Below, in pieces: positions 1 through 11,700 of a stretch of DNA of 25,621 nt. Position 1 is the stretch's first letter, and every line of letters starts with the position of its first letter. The notes beneath the pieces were generated by a model. That model worked only from the letters and a program-made list of their open reading frames with translations, was not told the DNA's origin and searched no databases. The position numbers and the translations under genes are program-made. The stretch is taken from assembly GCA_000934455.1 (NCBI GenBank), contig KN884856.1, positions 70,111 to 95,731 of the forward strand, given 5' to 3'. Origin of the DNA: Apostichopus parvimensis (lineage: Eukaryota; Echinodermata; Holothuroidea; Aspidochirotida; Stichopodidae).

Positions 1-2245
1 TATAAGTTTTACGTAAGCTGGGCGAAATTCGGGCGGCTCGTTGATTGTGAGGAAGCACTTTTCTAAGCATCAATATTTGTGAAAAAAATCGTAAGGTTTT
101 TCTTCAGAAAATGTTTTTGACTAGTAATTGGAATCTCAATGTATAAAGAAGTACTGGGTCTAATCCTTATCATAGCATTTTGGGGGAAGTCAGATCTTCA
201 AGTTCAAAATATTGTTTTTTCACTAAAGGTTATCGTGGTTTTCTTGCAAGGTGTATACGGCGTAACTTACGATGTAGGCTAAGAGGTAGGATAGGCAAGG
301 CCTACCTAGATCTCATGAATTGTTATCTACATTCAATGTAATGCCTAACGGGAGGAACTCGCATAAATAGTAACAGACTGGGGCACATTGTCGTAATTAA
401 TATAGATACCTTGCTAAAGTTTTGCACTGATAATATCGATCGTTTGTGCTCCTAGTAGCGCTGTTTTCTTGGTTACTCTTATTCTTACCGGCTTAAGTAT
501 GTGCTAGCTCTGTGGTTGAATATTTTGGAAAGTCATTAATTGGGCTTTGTGCGATACTGATTTTACCGACTCTTTACTTCATCACATTTTATTCTAACCC
601 ATAGAAGCTCTGCTTTTTAAATCAGCTGCGAATACCCTACGTTTACAGATTATACGATATTGTACGTCTTTACGCGCGTATAATCCCTATTGAGGGGCAC
701 TAGAGCGAAGCCCTAAGCCGCCTATAGACACGGTGCAGACACCGCGTAGAAAATTGAGTACAGAAAAGTATAACAAAGTATAATCACGTATAATCGCGTA
801 GATAAACGTAGAGTGGGGAGAGTGAATCCTTATAATAAAGTGTTCTCTGTGTTCCCTAGGTTAATACCTCCAACGAACAGTCCTTATTTTTATTCAAATA
901 ATAGCATTTGGAGTATCTAATTAAAGTAATTTTGCTCTTTTTTCAACTATATCACTTCATTTTCAGAGTTAACACAAACACATAAACTTAGTAAGCTGAT
1001 CAGTCGATGATTTTACATTCTGTGAATTCAGTTTCAGGTATGTATTTTAAAAGAGAGATTTTTTTTAATGAAAGCTGCTCCTTCCATTTTCAGGGATTTC
1101 TTTATCAATCATCGGAATTTGGGCTGTTGCCAGTAGAAGAAAAGCCAATGCGTTTTTTTGCTAGTTAACATTACGAACATCAACACAGGATTGGTTAACA
1201 GTTGTCTGTTAAAGTCGGTATTATATCCGTAACATAAGCCTGCTGTTATAGGATCGTTCTTAATAGCCTGTACAGTAACTGATGGTTGTTGTCATTCAGG
1301 AAAATGCCATTGGGAACTTGATTTTAGACAATCTAGTTTTAATGGACTTGTATGGTTTGGCAAGTTGTAACATTCTATTCCTGTTAATCACAGCTTAGAT
1401 GAAGATTTGAAGGTTATCTCTGCCTATAAAAAAAGAAAAATCAAATTATAATTTTACCCTTCCTAACCCAACCTTACCCAACAAAGTGACACATTTTGTT
1501 TCAAAATAAATTGTCTGAATGATTAATGTTGCTAATATGAAACCGGACCTTTAATATTCCTTGAACTTGCTTCTTCTGGAATGATATCTGGCTGGATCGA
1601 AGGTGGCAGTTTACAGTTGTGGAACCTTCAAAGGGAAATAAAATAAGAACGTTAATAAATACATTTCACATGTTATAAACTCGAAGAATATCTTGTGCCA
1701 TCACGTTATTAAATGAGCTGGATATCAATGGATTTATTTGAATCATGTTAGTTGTGTAGAGAGGTGTTTGGAAGGTGTGGATGTATCGACCCACTTTTGG
1801 TGACGAGTAATAAAACAAAAACTCGTGATATATACAAAGGGTTACATAATCCGCTATCTGTAAACTTACATAATATTATAATAATATCAAAAACCCGTCC
1901 TTATGCATCATTCCATGAATATTATAATACAAACACAGTGCTGTGAAGTGCACTTTCATACGCGACCCTGACTATTTTATTTTTACAAAACACAGGTATC
2001 TAGACCAATTACTGAATAACCCTTATTGAAACCATGGACGCTCCTCTAAAATTGAATTTAACTAAAACAACGCAACGCATTCTCCTTCTTCCATCAACGA
2101 GGAAATCATCCACAATGATGTCCTGTTTTATGTTTTTGATATTTAATATATTTTGACATGACTATAGGATAGAGCAATTAGCTCATTTTTACTTCATTTG
2201 TTTGTGGTTGTACTCTGACTTTGGTTTTAACTTCTAAGGTCAAGC
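1..2245. other. Left flank, no confident gene
   Basis: AT-rich sequence downstream of the NACHT gene. No protein domain, RNA gene or complete mobile element was recognised. A GC-richer patch at about 660-830 has repeated GTATAATC words and no coding signal. A weak plus-strand two-exon micro-ORF is listed separately at 967-1164. A C-rich run (poly-C/CCCTCC) lies just inside the presumed 3' UTR near 2430-2465. Confidence 0.5.
967..1164 (+). other. Possible spliced micro-ORF (two mini-exons)
   Basis: A stretch 967-1037 is bounded by TTCATTTTCAG and CAG|GTATGT. A second stretch from 1094 follows CTTCCATTTTCAG. If spliced, an ATG at 1007 reads through the junction in phase 1 to a TAG at 1162-1164, giving 33 residues with a hydrophobic core (ISLSIIGIWAVA) followed by SRRK. 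The intron would be only 56 nt, which is very short for an animal. This may be chance, or the end of a transcript entering from the left. Confidence 0.15.
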
Positions 2246-2251
2246 TTTATT
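2246..2251 (-). terminator. Candidate poly(A) signal of the Ig-TM-NACHT gene
   Basis: Minus-strand AATAAA occurs about 250 nt downstream of the exon 9 stop codon. This would give a 3' UTR of ordinary length. Other AATAAA matches exist further left, so this assignment is tentative. Confidence 0.4.
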
Positions 2252-2497
2252 TAACTTAATATCATGAAAAGCCTCCATCTCACACAGATCCACCCTATCC
2301 ATTAAAATAGCGTAAGAATATAAACTACGTGTTTTGAATATGACTTTGATAAACTCATCTGGAGTAGAATATGACTGCACGATGTCCTGCTCCTATTCCC
2401 CTAATATATGTACTTCTATTGTTAACCCCCTGACTTACCCTACCCCCCTCCACCCCACCCCCCCAACCCACGAAAGGCATGTAAGGTGGTTCTCTAG

Positions 2498-2710
2498 TTA
2501 CCACAGTGCCTTGAATATTGGTGACTTTATTCCATAGTTTATTAATCCGATCACTTCTTCCTCTGTAAATTCTTGTTCCTGTCTTCCTTCATTGATGGAT
2601 ATCTTCTCTACTGATGATAGGCTTGATAAACTAAGACCGGACTCAAGTCTGATATCTTCACCGTCAAATCCACTGAAGGACCATTTTAGGCCTAGATGAG
2701 ATATTGGAAT
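2498..2710 (-). CDS. Exon 9: C-terminal tail exon with stop
   Basis: After a strong acceptor (CTATTTTTCAG) there are 70 codons and a TAA, in phase 0, matching the phase 0 GC donor of exon 8. The peptide (residues 1025-1094) begins IPISHLGLKWSFSGFDGE. It has a serine/leucine segment LSLSSLSSVEKISI that resembles a single degenerate LRR-like strand, and an acidic stretch QEFTEEEV. No cysteine is present and no proper LRR array follows. The final TGG|TAA overlaps a possible donor (GTAACT), so further exons to the left cannot be excluded, but none was recognised. The 3.6-kb intron before it could also hide a skipped exon. Confidence 0.7.
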   Translation of the reverse strand: MPISHLGLKWSFSGFDGEDIRLESGLSLSSLSSVEKISINEGRQEQEFTEEEVIGLINYGIKSPIFKALW

Positions 2711-5700
2711 CTGAAAAATAGGAAAGAAAGATCACAGTTATAATATGTTTCCATAATAATAGACACATACATATTAAGCCTATAGCAAGGATTTTACATG
2801 TATCAAACAAATGACCAAATAATCAATAAAAGGATATACATTTTAATAAACAAGAAATTTACACATGCATGCTTTGTATAACATAAATTATCTAAGTTTT
2901 CACATAATGAACTTCACAATTAACTGATAACTTTAAAAAACAAAATTGACAGTTATGTTTTCGTATGCACGTTTCATTTCATTTAATGCAGAAACTTATG
3001 AAACGCCTAACACCGTATCCACGCTAGATATGAACTGTATTGTGACCAAATAAAAATGTTATCAAAATGTTTTATATCAATTTACGGAATAATATGAAGC
3101 ACATTTGTTTTAAATCATATCATTTTTATCCAGATTAAATGATTAAGACCCCGCTCAAATGTTGTTCGTTCTACAGTTACTATAGTTGATCAAGTTGGTA
3201 CATGTATGTATTACTACAGACAAACCAGCCGAGGCCCAGATAACGTTCCTGTCGTGCAGAGCCCGCTACAATCGATTTCTCTTCCTGATAGTTGCAGTTC
3301 ATCATTTAAAATTAAACTGAAATTTCTGACTGCAACGATGTTAACTATTACCTTCACTTTGTAAGCAATGTTTCAACATTCACAAGATGAAATTGTAAGC
3401 ATCAGATATGTTGTGTGATTATATGTTTTTATTCATTAATCTGAGAAACCTCAAACGAATGACAATAACAAATATATGTTTACAATCGTTTTAAGGTTGG
3501 CTCGGAAATAAATAGTTTAGCCATCTCCCCCTGGTTATTCTTTCAGTGAATAATTTATTTCCCCTTTTTGCCTAATATTACATTAATATATTACAACGGC
3601 CAATCAAGCCGATGTCGGACACTTTTCTGCCGTGAGATGCCCGCGACAATGGACTTCCGTTCCCGGGAGACACAGAGGCAGTTCCATACATACCATAATG
3701 TATATTCTACATTGAACACTAGCTAGAGAGATGTGACCAATGGCCTAATTATTTGTAATTACTATGATACTATTCACAAGTAAATTAGATTAGTCTAGTA
3801 CTTCGAAACAAATACTCAGTCAGAGAGATACTGTTTAGAAATCCCCTCCCATCAGATTGGCTAATCGAATGACTCTAATTAAGCGACCAGATTAGAAAGT
3901 TTGATTAGAATAATTAGCTAACTATGAATAACTAAAAGAATGTTTAAGCAAAGAGTGACGATTTCAGCTAATTGTAAAACCACTTTGAAATCACTTTGAA
4001 CAATGCCTAGAATGATTTTAGATTTGCCTATTTTAATTATTTATCTCATATAATCCTATCTTGGTACTTTTTTGGTGTTATCTGTTATCAATCAGCCAGC
4101 ACCCATTCACGCTTTCCAGCCTTACGGTGATCTAATATACATCACCGTAACTTTACTGATTATATGTCACAGTATTTAGTAGAGAGAGAGTAGCATCAAT
4201 AATGGCCAAGTCATACAGTAGTAAGAATAAAGGCTTCTCGGATTAAATCAAATCAAAACGACATTTTAAATTCAGTTAGGCATATTGTATCATTCTGACA
4301 CAAATAATCTACTCATTTAACCATATATGTATTTGAAAGCAATTGGTCTAGCCTATGTCTGATTGGTGTCCATTAGTTAGCGTTAGCAATCGAAGCTATA
4401 TTGCAACCCCTAGTGATAAAACAGAAACATTATTACCGTTGCTGATAATTTCCTTTCCAAGTGATTTATAATACACTCGTATGCGTAAGGTACCAGGCCT
4501 ACATCGTTCACCTTAATTACACTTACTTTCAGCTATTTTAATAACATCAGCAAACCTTAAACGATATTTTCACTAAAAAGTCGTATCTCCAGTTGTATGT
4601 CGCAGAGAACGAATGACACACTAGCTAAACGTACACACTGAATGTTACAATGGTAATACAATAACTGTATACGGCAGGATTGCGTGTGCTTTGAAAACAG
4701 GTGTTTATGATTGGAATGTAAAAATGAAAGGAAGCTTCCTGGAATGTTTGGCGCACTTCCGACACTTGGTCAAAAATACTTATTGACAAAACTACGATCT
4801 TTATTTAAATGAACTCGTTCAATGAATATAGTTAAAAGAATGTAATCAATCAACGTGATTATTAAATACAATATCTGAAGTCACGAATTTTTCTTTCGTC
4901 TTATAGAAGGACATTGCAAATGGTCGTGTTTGAACTTTACACAAGTGTAGCAACTAGTTATTCAAACTGTTTATAACAGACTGACAACTTCACTGATGAA
5001 CAATCAAAATGACTTAGAAGTAAATTTCCGTCAACAAATCGCATACTAACAACTAATAGGCAGGAGTACCACACAGATTATATAGATACTTGGATATGCA
5101 GAACTGACACTTCATCCGTTAAAAAGATATGAACATGCCGACAGAGAGTTTAACATTTCCCGGCCTCTAAATAACGTCCGAACACGGGCACCAAGGGTAC
5201 TTGTACTAAACCCCCAGAATAAAACCAAGAGGGCTTACCTTTAACTCTTCCATACGTCCTCTTACTTGGAAACAAATACTTATTAGACATTTCTAATTAC
5301 TGTACAGTACACACACATATAACATTTCATTTTCATATCGCAGTGGATATATACCCGTCAGACGGTTCCCGATTCCAGTTTACTATTTAGCCGTAACTTC
5401 CGTCTGACTTGCGCAGTTACCATTTTTGCGGACTTGTGATTTTCCTGCGGTGCCAACGGACGATCCGGTCCCCGAGTTATTTTGCCGTCCCGCAAATTTT
5501 CTGGCGGTTTTCTGCGCGTTACTACTATTTTACTATATAAAAGTTCGAGATGTAACATCGGTAATTTCAGACAAAACGTCGACATTTCTAAGATATCTTC
5601 GAAATGAGTCATAAGTTAAAGAATGCTATATGTTGTATTAACAATGTTTTGATAAAAACTTAGAATGCCACGAATACAAAAATATCTATTTTGTTTCGTT

Positions 5701-8700
5701 ACAGGTGAGCTGCGAATTTAGATCAACAAATGTGACTTGATGTTTCTCCCCCCTCCTCTTTAGAGGGGGAAGGGGGAGCGTTGTTAATGTTCATTGGCGG
5801 TGCAGCGATTGTCATTTATTACGTTAAATGTTCTTTCTGGTAATTTCTTTGGAGGTAAATAGTTTTTTTTTATGACATCTAAGATTACATCTGGACACCG
5901 TTGCAGTTCAGTATATAACGTAGTCAAACAGTCCATTATAATAGTTTCACATTGGACACGTAAAGTCAAAACAATAAGCAATTCGAACGGAATGTGAACA
6001 TGGTAATATTGAGAAGTGACAATTTCAATGAATCATATGTCAAAGTTGATTTGTAGGTGGATGTGAATATTAATTTTGTCAAAGTAAGAAATGTAAACAT
6101 TGTAAGAGTTATATCTCAAGATGGTGTATATATAATCGCACATTATATGTTGAGAACAAGAATTGCAAATGTATTGGTGTTCAGCAAGTGCTGACGGTCT
6201 TGGCTTACATCTGTCTTTGTGAGAAACACTTCCTGTTATGGTTGCAAAAATGGTATGATGTAATGTTTGTTCTTTATACCTGCATTTTTATGTTTGTGAT
6301 TGTATTCTTACTATTCTATATAGCTATTAAACACGTTATTGATGAAACGATACTTGCCTGATTTTGCGATGCAACATCTAGTATTTGTATCGTAGATCTC
6401 TGTAGTAGTTTACTATCGTCCTTCCTAATGTATATTTCTTCGGACGAAACTAAATCAGAAACTGATTTTAGAAATCTGTTAGTTTTGTCTTCCTGTTCTA
6501 GCATGCACAAAATTGCGAACTTTTTACTTTCTTTTTTCTGCTGCAGGTATTGGATAATTTTCTCCCCGGCAATTTTGTTAACTCCACACGCAAATCTGTA
6601 CAAATACTGCAAGTCAAAAGGATCTAAATTTTGCAAAAGCTCGTCGATACAAACAGTATTTCCACCAGATAATTCTTCTGCAACGTAATGTGCAGCATAC
6701 CACTCACAAACGGTTTTGTGATAAAAATGAACCTCAGTTTCGTACTGAATATGTTTTGGTGCGTGTGATGTATCCGTGATATTTAGTACTTCTTCTTCTA
6801 CGAATATACCAATACAAAGATACTGGTCGTAAAACTCATTTCCTAGCTGATTGCGAAGCTGCTCACGATTCCAAACCAGTTTCTGATCCTTTCCACTCAA
6901 AGCCTCAAAGGCGATTTTGTCTAGTACTTTGTGTTCTTTTTCTAATAACTCAAAGTTTGTGACATTTTCGTCTTTCATTTTATTCTTCATATGACTGTGA
7001 AAACAAGATATCATATACCGGAAAAAACTAGTTACAGAATTGAATGCAAAAGAATGTTCCTTTTCGTGCGTCATGTGCGCAAACATAACAAAGAATAGAG
7101 GAACCTGACAAAGGTCATCAAGAACAGGGTTTTTCTGCAATTTTCTCATAATTTTATCAACAGCTTTTCCACCTTTTCCAATAACCGCCTTTTCAACATA
7201 CTTTCTGCGCGCCTCTTCACCGAACCCTGTAAGCCGAACACGGTCGGAGTGAGGTGCAAGTTCTTGTGGTACACAAGAGGGTCTTGTTGTTAAAATGACG
7301 TTAAATCCCTGAAACATATTTTTCTTCATGATGTGATAAATGTCTGTTTCTGTACTTTCTTGATCGGGATACTCATCAAAGCCATCCAGTAAAACCAACA
7401 CGGATTTCATTTGATTCAATATTTCTTTTATATCTTCCTCACTGATATCTGAATCCCTCGGTAGAATGAATTGTCTAATCGCACTAAAAATCGATTTAAC
7501 ACCTCCAAGTTGCCGTAGACGTAAATATATAATAACGTCTACTTCCTTTAACGGTGATGTAGGGATGGATTTGCACCAGTCATAAAGTAACTGTAAAGTC
7601 AACGTTGACTTGCCGTAGCCAGGTTCACCTTCAATAATCTGTCGCTTTGTTTTTAAACAGTTTTCTTTGACTAATTCTTGATAGGATAACAATTTATCCC
7701 ACTGTGCCTTTCCTTCAGATAAACCTGTCATATATTCAATACCGCCCTCAACAAATACCTTGTCCACGCAATACATCCTATCTTTAATGTAGGGGATTGG
7801 TTGCACAGAATCGTACAATATTTCATAGTTTGCTTTTAAGTGTCCGATGAAGCGCTCAGCTTTCTCCGAGTAATCTGTGATAAGAAAAAAACCATGGTTA
7901 GCAATGTATATAATAAGTTTCAAATATATGGATTCGTTAATAATTTCAAATAAAATGTATCAAACTTAACCCCTTTTGGCGGGCAGCGTCACTCTGAATT
8001 AACCAGACTCTTCACAATAAAGATTTGAGATAAATACAACATATCAACATATCCATCAGTGACATGTGTTAGATATCCTTTGGTAGCACTACATGAGAAG
8101 TATCATTAACATATCATCCACCAGAATAGAGTGTGTCTATGTGTGTACTCATAATTTAGCGATGATGCGCAGTATCTTGGAATCACGTAGGATTGCATAA
8201 TTGTTACTACAATACAGTGTTTACGATGTTAGGTGCTTATAAAAGGTTGATCACATCACGACAAGTTACTTGTTCTTTGTTTTGTTAGTGTAATGTATAT
8301 TACCAATTTACGATATTAAAGTCAAGTTAATATTTTCTGCAACACATACCATTTTCCAGCATTGGGATACCCTGTGAAAAAGAAAAACATACTACTGGTT
8401 TTATTATACTTTAAAAGGATAACATAAAGTCTTATATTTTGCATCAATAATACTTCCCATAGCGATCTTCCCTTTCTACGTTTGATTTTTATATAGAGCT
8501 AATTGTTTAAAATTTGTTGAATTTAATGGAGGCTGTTTGACACACATTGTACAGTTGCCGATACGATGTATTTTTTAGCGAAGAATGTATGCCGAAATAT
8601 TACACAATATGACTGTTGGTTGCAAGAGGGACAACAGCAACATTTCCGACAATGTAGAAGATGAATTTATTCCATATATTTATATATATCAAAGTGTAAA

Positions 8701-11700
8701 CGGCGCTTCAGTGTATAATGAATACTTGCTTACATCTTTAGATGATGAAAGCGATAAGACAGTGTCATGAAACAATAATAATTACAAATCAACTCCAGTC
8801 AAGAACCGCGAAAAGTGTTACCTAGTTTTCTTCTTGAAGAATATAGTGTCAGCCTACTTCAGTTATAAAAAGAAATTACAGTTTATTAATAAACATTACC
8901 TCACTTTCTGCATCACCACCCTTAATTCGTTTCATTTTAACTTTCCTCGCTGTAAAGAATACAAAAATGTATTAAAAATCCTGATGTAGAATGTTGTGGG
9001 TAGCTAAAGATGTTGTCATGGAAAAAATTCTTACTTGACTTGCATGGTTTGTGTGAATCTTTTACAAACAATTTTCGGTAAATCTGAAGTTCAGTTCTCG
9101 AACAAAAATACATGCAATTATAGTGTATCAATTTGACCCTAAAGTAATTGTGCAATGAACCTTGCATCCTCGTTCTATTTATATAGAAAAAAACACATCA
9201 GGAATTAGTATAGTTTATCAGAAAATAATTATCGTTATCCTTAATGTTTCACTTTAATGAAATGATTATTTTGAAAAAGAGTTGTGCAGTGTTCACTCTA
9301 CCAGAAGCAACTTGAAGACGACTGTTTGTGCATACGTCATGTGTACTTTACATTATAGACACGTACATTCATTCACTAGTAAGGGAATTTAATTTCAAAC
9401 AGTGTTCTGCACGTATTATCATCCCTATTAGCATGCTTCCTATGTCGACATATTGTAGCTACGTCTAGTATGCTATGTTGGTGTGCATTCCTGTTGCAGT
9501 TGAAAAACGCTGATATATATACACACATATAACCAAAATATGTATAAATCATGTTACATCAATATTATTACGTACCTCTTATTCTGCATACAATCACCAC
9601 AGCGACTATGATGATCATCATCATCGTGACCAGTGCGGCGATTATGGTTATTGTGAAGGTGTATGATCTCTGTTCTGTGGTAAGCACTACAAATAAAACA
9701 AAAATACGGAATGGTCATAAACAACAAGTAATCACCTAAAGACTTTACAGCGACGTGTATTAACTTACCATTTGGAAAGAGCAGATCAATCTTCGTAGCA
9801 AGGCTGAATAGTTCAGCATTCTCTCCTTCAGCGCGACACTCTACGGTAAATTTATTTTGAGTTGTTAGAGGAAAGTCAACATTAACTGTCAGAGATATAT
9901 CATACAAGTCACCCGTCTCTGTCACCGTTAACTGTTGTTGTGTAAAGTCAATTACTGTTTCCTCTCGAACGGCTCTCCATTCAAGAGCCACTTTAGGTCT
10001 TATTCCCAGCACCGAGCATGTCAAAACTTCCTGAGGTTGTTTCTCCAGGACGCAATATTGTTGGTGATTACATCCATCTATGACTGGAAAAATTGGAGTT
10101 GGATCAACTGAAAGGAAATAATACATCGAATAGATTATATTTTTGTATAGATTTCTAGTATTTTGATCCCATAACTATAACGAGGTCGAATGGTATGTAG
10201 CATGAAGGAATCAAGCCATCTGCCCAAACGAACACATATCTTGTGACACTGCATTCCATTAAAACGAATTTCTGTAGATTTAAGAATATGTCTAATAGTT
10301 TAACAAAGTATAACGCAATTTGGGAAATGTATGCAAAGACCCATGTACATATGCTATTTTGGTGATACAGTAGAGACTGAGAAGCATACAAGATGACATG
10401 ATATAAACCATCATACCCATTACAAGCACATCGTACAAAACAACGCCTCCACCGACACCGTTATCGTAAACACACGAGTAGAGCCCCTCGTGTTCTACCA
10501 ACGTGTTCTGTAAAGAAAGATTGCCCTCATCTTCTAGCTTGTATTCCTTGTTGCTGACTATTGCGTGTTTACTTTTCTGAAAGATGCTAACATACAGAGT
10601 TTCAAAAGTATCTTGTTCAGGTGACCATTTCCAAATGACTAAATTTAATCCAAGGTCTTTACAGGATAACCTCATCGGTGAATGGATCTCCAAATATATT
10701 TTGATGGGAGTTGCCAAGGAAGTGTAATCCATCTCTTTTTCAATCAAAAGAACGTTTTCTTCTTCCACCAGATTCAGTGGTACACTATGCGCTCGACAGA
10801 CCAGAATACTTAAAACAGACGACTCCTCGAAAAAGAACGTTGCTGTAACATGTGATGTATATGTTACATTGTCAGTTGTGAAATTCCTGTAGTTTGATGG
10901 TAGGATGTGATCACCACCATGAGTTCTTATCATCCAACTCAAGTTGACTGCGGGACGGCTATCTCTGACAAAGCAGTTTACATCAAGGGAATCAGCTGTC
11001 GACCTAACACAGGTAGTACCGTATGTGTTCGAGCACTCCTCGATGACGGGAATGGTTATAGCTGGTTTCACTGTAAAAAAAACAACGAATAATACAATCT
11101 CATAACTAAAAGTTACTTATGGGAAATTGTCTGCATTTTTGGGTGAAAATGTTATCCTTTAGAAGCTCAAAAACGTCACATTTTGGGACATTTTTATGCA
11201 TGTAACAGGCTGTGTATTTTATTCCATATTATAGTTTGAGCTAAAAAACTAAATCCAATGGGATACACAATATTACATAATGTGGTAAAATATTGTTACA
11301 CGCGCCTAACAATATAGATCAATGTACAGTTATTTGTTACAGTACACAAGTATGCAGTAGTATCCCGCTTGTAGTGAGATCTCCGCTCGGCGATGCACCT
11401 GATGACCCTAATACGGCAATTTGGGAGAGACACGACATACACAGACCGTTAAAGGGAATGAATTTTACCGTTATATCCAAATGGGTAATACATTACAGTT
11501 CTTTCTTGGAAACAAATATCTATAGGAATAATACATCATTACGCGATGCCCCAATGGTGTCAAATGAAATACAGTAAGATGTAAGCTAACAATATTACAC
11601 ACTCTTTACCATCTTAAAGGAAAATGTCACTGTACCGTTCTGATATATATACCTGTATGAATACTGTGACACTAACAGTGGGACTATCGCTCCGCTACAC

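Larger units (their letters stand above)
2711..6357 (-). other. Intron 8 (GC-AG), 3.6 kb
   Basis: The intron starts with the donor CAG|GCAAGT, the typical consensus of the minority GC-AG class, and ends TTTTTCAG. It contains a diverged pair of copies near 3.22-3.29 and 3.60-3.67 kb, a perfect hairpin at 4122-4150, a CpG-dense patch near 5.34-5.53 kb and a C/T-rich hairpin near 5750-5785. Open frames of 60-85 codons at 5358-5612 and 5784-5981 have no recognisable domain and no matching splice phases, so I do not treat them as exons. Confidence 0.65.

Noticed and set aside
5358-5612. Minus-strand frame of 84 codons (and a plus-strand frame opposite)
   Set aside because: It sits in the CpG-dense patch, where stops are rarer by composition. 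No domain or usable splice pair was seen.
5750-5785. C-rich then G-rich inverted stretch
   Set aside because: An imperfect low-complexity palindrome. A rho-independent terminator has no meaning in this eukaryotic context, and no other role can be supported.
5784-5981. Minus-strand frame of 65 codons between exon 8 and exon 9
   Set aside because: It could be a skipped exon of the NACHT gene, with fairly ordinary amino-acid use, but I found no acceptor with the right phase before it and no donor before its stop.
6428-6688. Plus-strand open frame of 86 codons
   Set aside because: It lies opposite the well-supported NACHT exon and shows no domain; it is an antisense shadow.
10155-10391. Minus-strand frame between Ig exons 3 and 4
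   Set aside because: It lies within intron 3, overlaps the read-through of exon 3 and has no domain.
11293-11577. Plus-strand frame of 94 codons in intron 2
   Set aside because: It is formed by a diverged repeat copy and has no independent gene signals.
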